From Bin87 sp965204905 (GTDB lineage Bacteria; Chloroflexota; Dehalococcoidia; Lucifugimonadales; UBA3495): DNA of 64,000 bases. Numbering within the stretch: position 1 is the stretch's first letter; each line of letters starts with the position of its first letter. The position numbers and the translations under genes are program-made. The stretch spans positions 1,116,001 to 1,180,000 of the forward strand of contig OZ242042.1 in assembly GCA_965204905.1 (NCBI GenBank). Reading direction: 5' to 3'. This document shows positions 49,520 through 57,239 of the stretch, in pieces. The notes under the pieces are model-generated. The model was given only the letters and a program-made list of their open reading frames with translations, ran no database searches and was not told where the DNA came from.

Positions 49520-49615
49520 GTCTTTCTCCTTGTCGACAATTTTATCGCACCAAGTGTCAACGCGCTGCCCCATGCTATACTCGGCGCCGTCGCAACCGGC
49601 GGCAAGGTTGTACAC

Positions 49616-50629
49616 GTGGACGTGGTATTTGACCGGGGCGTGTATCTGCCCCAATTAGATCTCTGGCTCGATTCACTGCGCAAGCGCGACACGGCGGTGG
49701 TCTCCCACGCCCATTCCGACCACGTTGCCAGGCACAGCATCCCGGTGCTGACGCCGGGAACCCGCATCCTGCTGGGCGATTACTTCAAGCGATCCCAACC
49801 GGTCGAACTGGAATACGGGGAACCGCTGGAAAGCCCCGGATACTCAATCACTCTGCACCCGGCCGGCCATTGCCTCGGTTCCGCACAAGTTCTCGTTACC
49901 GCCAGCACCACCGGCGAACGCATCCTCTACACCGGCGACTTGCGAACCCAACCGTCGCCCATCAACGAGCCGGCCGAGATTGTTCCCTGCGATACCCTGG
50001 TCATCGAAAGCACCTACGGCCGGCCCGACTATGTATTCCCTCCGCAGGAGGAAGCTATCGCCACCGCCATGCGCGTGATCAGCCAATGGCTGGACCAAGG
50101 CGCGCTCCCGGTGGTACTGGGCTGGCGGCTGGGCAAGGCTCAGGAGGCGCTACATCACCTGCTCACCGCTGGATTTGCGGTCGTTTGTGAAGAGAGCGTG
50201 TACGACATTGCGCACCGGTATGAATCGGCCGGCGTGCGTTTCCCCGGCGAGTATCGCGTTTTTGATGGCGAGTTTCGTGATGGGGAGGTATGCGTTTTTC
50301 CGCCGGGTCGGAAGTCCCGGGAGCAGGTCAGCCGGCACATTCCGCCGCGACGTTCAGCGCGCTACCTGGAACTGACCGGATGGGCGGCCGGCAAGGGTGT
50401 GAAACCGTGGGGACGCGGCCGCCCCGGCGACTCCAGCCTGCCTTACAGCGACCACGCGGATTTCAACGACCTGTTGGCCTACGTGCAGGCGATACAACCC
50501 AAGCGCGTTTTTACCGTCTTCGGCTTCCCGGATCTGGCCGCCTATCTCAGGACATTGGGCTATGCGGCGACCCACCTGGGCAAGAACGCCACCCCCGGCG
50601 ACCAGGCGATGCAGATGCCGCTGTTGTAA
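49616..50629 (+). CDS. MBL-fold metallo-hydrolase, nuclease-like (beta-CASP-related)
   Basis: A 337-residue metallo-beta-lactamase fold protein. H31, H33, D35 and H36 form HAHSDH near the N-terminus, GHCLGS follows, then YTGDLRTQ, and SYSDHADFNDL-type motif (PYSDHADF) near residue 280, the pattern of RNA/DNA-processing members such as ligase-associated exonucleases. GTG 49616 gives the family-typical start MDVVFDRGVYLPQLDLWLD. It is divergent from the maleylpyruvate isomerase-like gene. No ligase neighbour is seen. Confidence 0.82.
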   Translation: MDVVFDRGVYLPQLDLWLDSLRKRDTAVVSHAHSDHVARHSIPVLTPGTRILLGDYFKRSQPVELEYGEPLESPGYSITLHPAGHCLGSAQVLVTASTTGERILYTGDLRTQPSPINEPAEIVPCDTLVIESTYGRPDYVFPPQEEAIATAMRVISQWLDQGALPVVLGWRLGKAQEALHHLLTAGFAVVCEESVYDIAHRYESAGVRFPGEYRVFDGEFRDGEVCVFPPGRKSREQVSRHIPPRRSARYLELTGWAAGKGVKPWGRGRPGDSSLPYSDHADFNDLLAYVQAIQPKRVFTVFGFPDLAAYLRTLGYAATHLGKNATPGDQAMQMPLL

Positions 50630-50647
50630 TTTGACCGTATCGTAAAC

Positions 50648-50675
50648 GTAGGGGCGACGCATGCGTCGCCCCTAC
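50648..50675. repeat. GGGGCG palindrome (family B, copy 9, perfect)
   Basis: GTAGGGGCGACGCA/TGCGTCGCCCCTAC is a perfect 28-bp palindrome in the convergent gap between the MBL-fold gene and leuA. Confidence 0.85.
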
Positions 50676-50699
50676 AACATCGTGCTATCGTCGTATAGC

Positions 50700-52259
50700 C
50701 TAGTCCGGCGTCGTGCCGACAGCGGGCAGGGCGGCTTCCTCATCGGCGGCGAGCATACGGTTCATCGCGCTCAGGTAGGCCTGGGCGCTGGCGACGATGA
50801 TGTCGGTGTTGGCGCCGCGTCCGGAGAAGATGCGACCGGCGTTCTCGACGCGCATCGTGACCGAACCCACCGAGTCGCGGCCTTCCGTTACGGCCTGCAC
50901 CTGGAAGTCCTCGATTCGGGCCGTCGCGCCGATTACCCGGTCGATGGCGCGGCAGACTGCGTCCACCGGGCCGTTGCCCGTGGAGGCGTCGGTGCGGGTT
51001 TCACCGTCCGGGCCAATCAGGCGCACCGTGGCAGTGGGAATGTCCTTGTCGCCGCCGGTGAAGTGGACGGTCTCCAGCGAGTAGGTGGTTGGCTCGGACG
51101 AGGAGCGATTCTCCTCGTCCATCAGGATTTCCAGGTCGCGGTCGGTGATTTCGGGTTTCTTGTCGGCCAGTTCCAGGAACCGCTGGTACACGCCGGTGAC
51201 CTCTTCCCGGTCCAGCGAGTAGCCCAAGGTCTCCAGGCGAGCCTGCAATCCGGCGCGGCCGCTGAGCTTGCCCAGCACCAACTGAACGTCCGGCGGGAGG
51301 CCGACGCGCTCGGGCTGCATCACCTCGTACGTGGAGCGATCCTTCAGCACGCCGTCCTGATGGATGCCGGAAGCGTGGCGGAAGGCGTTCTCGCCCACGA
51401 TGGCCTTGTTGGCCTGCACGTTCATGCCAGTGATGCGGCTGACCAGCCGGCTGCTGGGGTAGATCTGCGTGGTGTCCACGTTCAGATCGACGCCAAACAG
51501 GTCCCGGCGGGTGTCCAGCGCCATGATGATCTCTTCCAGGGAGGCGTTGCCGGCGCGCTCACCAATGCCGTTGATGCAGCCTTCAACCTGCCGTGCGCCC
51601 ACTTCGATGGCGGCCAGGCTGTTGGAGACCGCCAGGCCCAGGTCGTTGTGGCAGTGAACGGACAGGGTAACGTTTTCGATGCCCGGGACGTTCTGCTGGA
51701 TGTCGTTCAGCATGGTCTGGAAGTCCGACGGGATGGCGTAACCCACGGTGTCGGCGATGTTGATGGTGGTAGCGCCCACCTTGATGACCTCTTCCAGCAT
51801 CCGGTACAGGTATTCCCGGTTGGTGCGGGTGGCGTCCATTGGCGAAAATTCCACGTCGTCGCAGTAGCTCTTGGCGCGGGAGACCATCTGCACGGCCATG
51901 GTCATCACGTCTTCCCGGTCCTTGCGCAACTGGTGCATCTGGTGGATTTCGGAGGATGACAGGAACACGTGGATGCGAGGCTTGGCAGCGCCCTTGATCG
52001 CGTTCCATGCTGCGTCCACGTCGCCGGCGACGGCGCGGGACAGTGAGCAGATGATCGGCCCTTCAACCTCGTTGGCGATACGCTGCACCGCCTCGAAGTC
52101 GCCGGGCGAACTGGCGGCGAAACCGGCCTCGATGATGTCAACCTTCATGCGGGCGAGTTGCCGCGCGATCTGCATCTTTTCATCCACCGTCATGCCGATG
52201 CCGGCTGACTGTTCGCCGTCCCGCAGCGTGGTGTCCAGAAACTTTACTTGTGTAGCCAT
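50700..52259 (-). CDS. leuA: 2-isopropylmalate synthase
   Basis: A 519-residue LeuA. The catalytic barrel begins FLDTTLRDGEQSAGIGMTVDEK and contains SVHCHNDLGLAVSNSLAAIEVGARQVEGCINGIGERAGN (metal-binding H-x-H and N motif) plus ASGIHQDGVLKDRSTYE. A C-terminal LeuA dimer/allosteric domain (about 395-505) senses leucine. It condenses acetyl-CoA and 2-ketoisovalerate, the first step to leucine. Last gene of the ilvB-ilvN-ilvC-leuA operon; a small ORF lies just upstream. AGGAA precedes the ATG. Confidence 0.95.
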   Translation of the reverse strand: MATQVKFLDTTLRDGEQSAGIGMTVDEKMQIARQLARMKVDIIEAGFAASSPGDFEAVQRIANEVEGPIICSLSRAVAGDVDAAWNAIKGAAKPRIHVFLSSSEIHQMHQLRKDREDVMTMAVQMVSRAKSYCDDVEFSPMDATRTNREYLYRMLEEVIKVGATTINIADTVGYAIPSDFQTMLNDIQQNVPGIENVTLSVHCHNDLGLAVSNSLAAIEVGARQVEGCINGIGERAGNASLEEIIMALDTRRDLFGVDLNVDTTQIYPSSRLVSRITGMNVQANKAIVGENAFRHASGIHQDGVLKDRSTYEVMQPERVGLPPDVQLVLGKLSGRAGLQARLETLGYSLDREEVTGVYQRFLELADKKPEITDRDLEILMDEENRSSSEPTTYSLETVHFTGGDKDIPTATVRLIGPDGETRTDASTGNGPVDAVCRAIDRVIGATARIEDFQVQAVTEGRDSVGSVTMRVENAGRIFSGRGANTDIIVASAQAYLSAMNRMLAADEEAALPAVGTTPD

Positions 52260-52317
52260 TTTGGTTCCTTTCCTTCAGTGGAGTTATGCGCCGCTCCGGG
52301 CGCGTTGGCGTTGTCCG

Positions 52318-52431
52318 TTAGGTTTCGACTCTCGAGGAAAGGTGGGGCAGGCACACGCAGTCCACCGCAGCCAGCCCCGCCAAGACCATACTGCGATGGT
52401 GAACTGCTCTGCACAGTACCTCCATGCTCAT
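52318..52431 (-). CDS. Candidate leader peptide/small ORF upstream of leuA
   Basis: A 37-codon ORF (starts MSMEVLCRAVHHR, ends SSRVET) has a perfect AAGGAGG ribosome site six bases before its ATG, better than the site of leuA itself, which starts 59 bases after its stop. It contains four or five dispersed Leu codons and three Cys, but no run of Leu codons as in classical attenuators. A GCGCC-CCGGAGC-GGCGC hairpin follows it. It could regulate leuA translation or be a true small protein. Confidence 0.45.
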   Translation of the reverse strand: MSMEVLCRAVHHRSMVLAGLAAVDCVCLPHLSSRVET

Positions 52432-52453
52432 GCGTCGCCTCCTTGAATTTGGT

Positions 52454-52544
52454 CCCTCTCCCTTGATGGGAGAGGGTCGGGGTGAAGGTGATTTCATTCC
52501 GATAAGTGCCCCCTCACCCTAGCCCTCTCCCACAAGGAGAGAGG
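52454..52544. repeat. Paired CCCTCTCCC stem-loops (family C, copies 4 and 5)
   Basis: Copy 4 (52454-52476) is a perfect 9-bp stem CCCTCTCCC/GGGAGAGGG. Copy 5 (52524-52544) has CCTCTCC/GGAGAGAGG. The intervening GGGGTGAAGGTG and CCCCCTCACCCT arms make the two an inverted pair within the ilvC-leuA gap. Confidence 0.75.
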
Positions 52545-52555
52545 AAACCTGTCAA

Positions 52556-53566
52556 TCACTCAATCTCCCGGGGGTTGAGCCACGGCATTATTTCGCGCAG
52601 GCCGCGGCCCACCTCGTGGATCCGGCTGGTGCGGGCTTCCTGGCGCAAACGGAGGAAGTTGTGCCGGCCCTCGTCGCACTCCGCCATCCATTCCTGGGCG
52701 AACGAACCGCTCTGGATGTCGTCGAGGACGCGGTGCATGTTGTCGCGGACGTGATCGTCAACGACGCGAGTGCCGCGAGTCAGGTCGCCGTACTCCGCGG
52801 TGTCGCTGACCGAGTAGCGCATGTAGTTGAAGCCGCCCTGCTGGATCAGGTCAACGATCATCTTGAGCTCGTGCAGGCACTCGAAGTAGGCGATTTCGGG
52901 CGGATAGCCGCGTTCCACCAGCGTCTCGAAGGCCAGGTTGATCAGGGCGGTGACGCCGCCGCACAACACCGACTGCTCGCCGAACAGGTCGCTTTCGGTC
53001 TCGTCCTTGAACGTGGTTTCCAGCACGCCGGCGCGGGCGCAGCCGATGCCGGCGGCGTAGGCCAGCCCGATGTTCTTGGCGTTGCCGGTGGCGTCCTGGT
53101 GGATGGCCAGCAGGCACGGCACGCCGATGCCCTGCTCCACGAAGTGCTCGCGCATCCGGTGGCCGGGGGCCTTGGGCGCGATCATCATCACGTCCACCGT
53201 CGGGGGCGGCACTACGAACTGATAGTGGATGGTGAAGCCGTGGGCGAACATCAGGGCCTTGCCCGCCCCAAGGTTGGGTTCGATTTCGTCCCGGTACACG
53301 TCCTTCTGTACGTGGTCGGGAATCGCCACCATCATGACGTCGGCCGCTTTGGCGACCTCGGCCACGCTGCCGACCTCTAGGCCGGCGTCGCGCGCGGCCT
53401 GGCGGCTGGCGCTGCCCTCGTACAGGCCGACCATGACTTTGACGCCGCTGTCGTGCAAGTTGAGCGCGTGGGCGTGCCCCTGGCTGCCGTAGCCGATCAT
53501 CCCGACCGTCTTCCCGTCCAGAACGGAGAGGTCAGCGTCTTTCTCGGTGTAGATATTAACTGCCAT
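52556..53566 (-). CDS. ilvC: Ketol-acid reductoisomerase (class I, NADP-dependent type)
   Basis: A 336-residue class I KARI: Rossmann motif GYGSQGHAHALNLHDSGVKVMVGL, cofactor loop EGSASRQAA, and the C-terminal knotted domain with DETESDLFGEQSVLCGG (the metal-binding Asp/Glu), ECLHELKMIVDLI and YSVSDTAEYGD. Converts acetolactate or acetohydroxybutyrate to dihydroxy acids in Val/Ile/Leu synthesis. About 130 bases after ilvN, with a family D repeat in between. Confidence 0.95.
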   Translation of the reverse strand: MAVNIYTEKDADLSVLDGKTVGMIGYGSQGHAHALNLHDSGVKVMVGLYEGSASRQAARDAGLEVGSVAEVAKAADVMMVAIPDHVQKDVYRDEIEPNLGAGKALMFAHGFTIHYQFVVPPPTVDVMMIAPKAPGHRMREHFVEQGIGVPCLLAIHQDATGNAKNIGLAYAAGIGCARAGVLETTFKDETESDLFGEQSVLCGGVTALINLAFETLVERGYPPEIAYFECLHELKMIVDLIQQGGFNYMRYSVSDTAEYGDLTRGTRVVDDHVRDNMHRVLDDIQSGSFAQEWMAECDEGRHNFLRLRQEARTSRIHEVGRGLREIMPWLNPREIE

Positions 53567-53599
53567 TCTGTTTCATCCTCTGTTAGCGATTTGAGCATC

Positions 53600-53693
53600 T
53601 GGATTCCGGCTCAAGGCCGGAATGACGGAAAAGTTGGCCGGCATGACGAATATGGGGCCGGAATGAGGAAAGGTCGGCCGGCATGACGGTGAT
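53600..53693. repeat. GCCGGAATGACGG tandem array (family D, copy 3)
   Basis: Begins with the stem-loop GGATTCCGGC-TCAA-GGCCGG and continues as four loosely repeated GGCCGG(A/C)ATGA units, alternating A and C at the variable base. It lies inside the operon between ilvN and ilvC. Confidence 0.8.
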
Positions 53694-53695
53694 GG

Positions 53696-54298
53696 TTAAA
53701 CCCCTTCGTAGTGTCCGGGTACGGAGCTGGCCAGTTGCGCCGCAACGCCGTTCCTGCCCATGATCATCGTGTCGGCGCCCACGTCGTCGCTGACCCGGCC
53801 GGCGGTTTTGCCCCGTACCATGGCGACGCGGCCCGTGCGCATGAGCTCCAGTATCCCGAAGGGACGGAGCAGGTCGTAGAGCGCGTCGATCTTGTCCTCC
53901 TCGCCGGTGATCTCCACCACCAGAGAACGGGCGCCCACGTCAACGATCTTGGCGCGGAAAAGGTTGGCCATCTCCAGGATTTCGCTACGGTTGGTGGGCG
54001 TGGCGCGCACCTTGATCAGCGCCAACTCCCGGGCGACGGCGTCCTCGTTGGATATGTTGGATACCTTCACCACGTCGATCAGCTTGTCCAGGTGGGCGGT
54101 TGCCTGCTCGACTGTGTACTGGTCGCCGGTGACCACGAACGTAAGCCGGGACAGCCCGGCCTGTTCGCTGGCTCCCACGGCCAAGCTGGCGATGTTGAAG
54201 CCGCGCCGGCGGAACAGGCTGGCGATGCGGGCCAGGACGCCGGGGCGATCATGCACCAGCGCAACGATGGTGTGCTGCTGCGAGTTATGCGGTTTCAA
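53696..54298 (-). CDS. ilvN: Acetolactate synthase small (regulatory) subunit
   Basis: A 200-residue IlvN/IlvH-type protein: an N-terminal ACT domain (TIVALVHDRPGVLARIASLFRRRGFNIASLAVGAS, residues 10-44) and the C-terminal ALS_ss_C domain (LFRAKIVDVGARSLVVEITGEEDKIDALYDLLRPFGI). It confers valine feedback inhibition on IlvB. The extended C-terminal tail of about 25 residues after the conserved domain is unusual but not disruptive. Start overlaps the ilvB stop by 14 bases. Confidence 0.95.
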   Translation of the reverse strand: MKPHNSQQHTIVALVHDRPGVLARIASLFRRRGFNIASLAVGASEQAGLSRLTFVVTGDQYTVEQATAHLDKLIDVVKVSNISNEDAVARELALIKVRATPTNRSEILEMANLFRAKIVDVGARSLVVEITGEEDKIDALYDLLRPFGILELMRTGRVAMVRGKTAGRVSDDVGADTMIMGRNGVAAQLASSVPGHYEGV

Positions 54299-55991
54299 TG
54301 GCGACCCCCTCGGCCTCAGGCTCTTCCAGCATCTCGTGGACCGACTCGCCGGCCGGTATCATCGGGAACACGAACTCGTCCTCTTTCACGACGAAATCCA
54401 CGACCACCGGGCCGGGCGTCTCCATAGCTTCCTGGATGGCGCCAGCCACGTCCTCCTGCTTCGTCACCCGGATGCCGCGGATGCCATAGGCTTCGGCCAA
54501 CTTTACGAAATCCGGATTGCGGCTGTAGATGGTGGAGAAAAAGTCCTTGTCGTAGAAGAAGTCCTGCCACTGGCGCACCATTCCCAACGACCCGTTGTTC
54601 AGGATCGCATACTTCACGTCGATGTTGTTTTCCACGGCGGTAGCCAGATCGCACAGTGTCATCTGGAATCCGCCGTCGCCGGCGATTGACCAGACGGTTT
54701 TGTCGGGCCGGCCAACCTTGGCGCCCAACGCGGCCGGCACCTCGAAGCCCATGGCCCCGCTGCCGCCGGAGGTAATCAGCGAGTTCGGTTCCTTGTATCC
54801 ATAGTGCTGCGCTGCCCACATCTGGTGCTGGCCCACGCCGGTAACGATGATGCTTTCGCCGTTGGTGATGTCGGACAGTTCTTTCAAAACCTGCTGCGGC
54901 AGCAGTTCGTCCGACTTGCGGATGAACAGCGACGGGTGTTCGGCCCTCAGCCGGTCGGTCTCCCTGATCCAGTCCAGGTGTACGTTGGAGTTGACCTGCC
55001 CAATCAGCGCGCGCAGGCTGGCCTTCAGGTCTCCGAGCACCGGAGCGTCCGCCACCACGTTCTTGTTGAACTCGCTGGGGTCAACGTCGAAGTGGATGAT
55101 CTTGGCGCCGGGCGCGAAGTCGGAGAGCCGGCCCGTAACGCGGTCGTCGAACCGGGCGCCCATGGCGATTACCAGGTCGGAGCGGTCGATGGCCAGGCTG
55201 GCGTAGGCCATGCCATGCATTCCCGGCATGCCCATGTTAAGCAGATGGTCAGTCGGCAGAGCGCCAATGCCCAGCAACGTGGTGATGACCGGAATCTGCG
55301 CCTTTTCCGCCAACTCACGCATTTCGTCCCACGCCCTGGAGATCAGGACGCCGTGTCCGGCCAGGATCACGGGACGTTGGGCCTCGTTAATGAGGCGCGC
55401 CGCCGCCACCACCTGGTGGGGGGCAGGTTCGCCCGGTGGAGTGTAGCCGGGCAGGTCGATGGACTCCGGCCACTCGAATTCGATCTTTTCGCCGGCGAGG
55501 ACGTCCTTCGGCACGTCGATCAGCACCGGGCCGGGCCGGCCGGTGCGGGCGATGTAGAATGCCTCTTTGATTACCGGCGCGATGTCCCGTACATCCATCA
55601 CGAGGTAGTTGTGCTTGGTAACCGGGAGCGTGATCCCGGTGATGTCGGTTTCCTGGAAGGCGTCGCGGCCGATGGCGGGACGGGGAACCTGCCCGGTGAT
55701 GCAGACGATGGGCACGGAGTCCATCTGCGCAGACGCCAGGCCGGTCACCAGGTTGGTCGCGCCGGGGCCGGAGGTTGCAGAACACACGCCGACCTTTCCG
55801 GTGGACCGGGCGTATCCATCCGCGGCCATGGCGGCGGCCTGTTCGTGCCGTACCAGGATGTGGCGCAACTGCGGGTAGCCGGAAAGCGCTCCGTAGAAAG
55901 GCAGTACAGCGCCGCCGGGCAATCCGAATATCGTGTCCACGCCTTCGCGCAGGAGGCTTTCACAAATGATTTCGGCGCCGGTCATTTCCAT
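54285..55991 (-). CDS. ilvB: Acetolactate synthase large (catalytic) subunit
   Basis: A 568-residue AHAS. The catalytic Glu lies in the early V-R-H-E-Q-A-A segment (RHEQAAAMAADGYARSTGKVG), the FAD/central domain follows, and the ThDP motif GDGGFQMTLCDLATAVENNIDVKYAILNN is near the C-terminus. It condenses two pyruvates, or pyruvate and 2-ketobutyrate. First gene of the operon and directly after a T-box leader; GGAGAG precedes the ATG. Confidence 0.97.
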   Translation of the reverse strand: MEMTGAEIICESLLREGVDTIFGLPGGAVLPFYGALSGYPQLRHILVRHEQAAAMAADGYARSTGKVGVCSATSGPGATNLVTGLASAQMDSVPIVCITGQVPRPAIGRDAFQETDITGITLPVTKHNYLVMDVRDIAPVIKEAFYIARTGRPGPVLIDVPKDVLAGEKIEFEWPESIDLPGYTPPGEPAPHQVVAAARLINEAQRPVILAGHGVLISRAWDEMRELAEKAQIPVITTLLGIGALPTDHLLNMGMPGMHGMAYASLAIDRSDLVIAMGARFDDRVTGRLSDFAPGAKIIHFDVDPSEFNKNVVADAPVLGDLKASLRALIGQVNSNVHLDWIRETDRLRAEHPSLFIRKSDELLPQQVLKELSDITNGESIIVTGVGQHQMWAAQHYGYKEPNSLITSGGSGAMGFEVPAALGAKVGRPDKTVWSIAGDGGFQMTLCDLATAVENNIDVKYAILNNGSLGMVRQWQDFFYDKDFFSTIYSRNPDFVKLAEAYGIRGIRVTKQEDVAGAIQEAMETPGPVVVDFVVKEDEFVFPMIPAGESVHEMLEEPEAEGVAIETA

Positions 55992-56038
55992 ACTTGACTC
56001 TCCTGGTTTTACTTGGGTCCTGGTGTTGCCGGGGCATT

Positions 56039-56310
56039 AAAAAACCCCGACCCCGAAGGGACGGGTTCAATTCCCGCGGTACCACCCTTCTTTTCCGTGC
56101 CCAGCCCGCTCCGGCAGGCGATTGGCTCGAAACGCTTTGTACACAGCCGTTATCGGAGCCGACCCGCTCGCCCTACAGGCGCAACTGCAATTGCGCTTCA
56201 GGCGAGACGCTCAAGGGCGAGTTCGAGGGTTCAGGCCACCGACTTTCACCAACCGTCGGCTCTCTACACGGCCATACACCGCCTACTACTCCCCGTCACT
56301 GCGAATATCC
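56039..56310 (-). ncRNA. T-box riboswitch leader of the ilvBNC-leuA operon
   Basis: The minus strand carries AGGGTGGTACCGCG (56075-56088), the T-box hallmark that pairs with the uncharged tRNA acceptor end. Upstream are the stem I loop-E strand GGGAGTAGTAGG and the distal-loop sequence AGAGAGCCGACGG...GGTGAAAGTCGG (56239-56265). The candidate specifier is CTC (Leu) within CCCTCGAACTCGCC; both CTC triplets there give the same codon. The terminator stem CCCGTCCC/GGGTCGGG with a TTCG tetraloop (56046-56065) is followed by six T. Read: low charged tRNA-Leu leads to antitermination of BCAA synthesis genes. Confidence 0.9.
56046..56065 (-). terminator. T-box-controlled intrinsic terminator
   Basis: 8-bp stem with one internal mismatch, C-UUCG-G tetraloop and a following run of six T residues (56039-56044 on the minus strand). 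The competing antiterminator involves the T-box bulge just upstream. Confidence 0.88.
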
Positions 56311-56316
56311 GAAAAA

Positions 56317-56345
56317 ATCGTAACACCCGCTTGGAGTGGTGTCAA
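56317..56345 (-). promoter_or_regulatory. Near-consensus promoter of the ilv-leu operon
   Basis: On the minus strand: -35 TTGACA (56340-56345), 17-bp spacer, -10 TACGAT (56317-56322). Start expected near 56310, just ahead of T-box stem I. Confidence 0.75.
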
Positions 56346-56364
56346 CAATCGGTCGGATGCCGTT

Positions 56365-56393
56365 TTGCCCTTTGGAACGTGGAGTGGTATGAT
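56365..56393 (+). promoter_or_regulatory. Promoter of ssrA
   Basis: -35 TTGCCC (56365-56370), 17-bp spacer, -10 TATGAT (56388-56393) preceded by TGG (extended -10). About 45 bases ahead of the mature tmRNA 5' end, leaving a short 5' extension for RNase P processing. Confidence 0.6.
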
Positions 56394-56438
56394 GGATATG
56401 TACTTCATCGGCGATTGCAGTTGGTGAAGCGAACAGTT

Positions 56439-56795
56439 GGGGACGCGTAGGTTCGACAGGAGCGGTCTCTGACGGATTGCAGGCCGAGGTTGCTGCTGCC
56501 CTCGCTAAAAACAGTGGCGAACAAGTAACTGGCGAACGTGAATTCGCTCTAGCCGCTTAATCGCGGCTACGTCTGCCACCAGTAGGCCCGGAAGCCGGGA
56601 AGCGGACGTCCAATAATTCCGGGATGCTACCCCAGCGACGCCGATAACCGGGGCCATAGATTTTATCGGCTGGCCGTTGCCGAATCCCGTCGGCGGGAGT
56701 CGGCGGCAGCAAGACTAAAGCGCCGAACAAGCTTGTAGCATATCCGCTCAGGGGAGTTTCTGGACGGGGAGTGCGACTCTCCCCCGTCTCCACCA
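56439..56795 (+). ncRNA. ssrA: Transfer-messenger RNA (tmRNA)
   Basis: A 357-nt tmRNA. The 5' end GGGGACGCGTAGGTTCGACAGG and the 3' end CGTCTCC-A-CCA form the acceptor stem with one G-U pair. The T-arm region GGGGAG-TGCGACTC-TCCCC precedes it. The tag frame opens at GCT 56504 and encodes AKNSGEQVTGEREFALAA, ending at TAA 56558-56560: a hydrophobic -LAA terminus recognised by ClpXP-type proteases. Several pseudoknot-like GC stems lie between. It rescues stalled ribosomes. The 3' end is a common integration site for mobile islands, relevant to the defence genes downstream. Confidence 0.95.
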
Positions 56796-56834
56796 AACTG
56801 GATAGTAGAACGTACCGAAGAGTACGTCGTCCCA

Positions 56835-57146
56835 TTGCCTGCGGGTCCAGGCTCCATCAAGCAGCTCTACGGGCCGTACCCGAAGTTCAGCAGGAACTAT
56901 CCCCAAACGCCGGAAGAACGCCAGAAAAACCGCAGAGCCTACGACAAGCGCTACAGCGAAAAGCGCAAGGAACTCGGCCTTTGCCAAGATTGCAAGAACG
57001 AAGCCATGGAAGGCAAAGTCCGTTGCTCAGAATGCGCAGAGAAACGCCGCCAGATGAAACGCCGTTTATATCGACAGGCTCGCCAGAACGAGTCCGATGA
57101 TCAAATGACCACCATCGACGGGACCGAAACCCCGGAATCGGGGTAA
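56835..57146 (+). CDS. Small basic Cys4 zinc-binding protein
   Basis: Up to 103 residues. The C-terminal half has LCQDCKNEAMEGKVRCSECAEKRRQ, a CxxC...CxxC pair probably binding zinc, surrounded by Arg/Lys-rich helices and thus perhaps nucleic-acid binding. TTG 56835 is the first plausible start after ssrA; with no clear ribosome site the exact start is uncertain. Family not recognised with confidence. An intrinsic terminator follows the stop codon. Confidence 0.55.
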   Translation: MPAGPGSIKQLYGPYPKFSRNYPQTPEERQKNRRAYDKRYSEKRKELGLCQDCKNEAMEGKVRCSECAEKRRQMKRRLYRQARQNESDDQMTTIDGTETPESG

Positions 57147-57176
57147 CCGCCTCGGCCACAATACTATTCCATCACG

Positions 57177-57207
57177 CCGCGGACGTGGTCACGTCCGCGG
57201 TTTTTAT
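57177..57207 (+). terminator. Intrinsic terminator
   Basis: Perfect 10-bp stem CCGCGGACGT/ACGTCCGCGG, loop GGTC, followed by TTTTTAT. It closes the ssrA-small zinc protein transcription unit. Confidence 0.9.
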
Positions 57208-57239
57208 ATGCCCCAAAATGGTGACTTCGTGAGGCAAAC

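Noticed and set aside
50661..51959. A 432-codon open frame on the plus strand opposite leuA
   Set aside because: Antisense to an unmistakable leuA; no start signals or family similarity.
56064..56090. tRNA-like GGGTTCAATTCCCGCGG sequence on the plus strand
   Set aside because: It is the complement of the T-box/antiterminator sequence; no acceptor, D or anticodon arms surround it.
56557..56860. Short open frames on both strands between 56.4 and 56.86 kb
   Set aside because: They lie inside tmRNA or the T-box leader and have no independent support.
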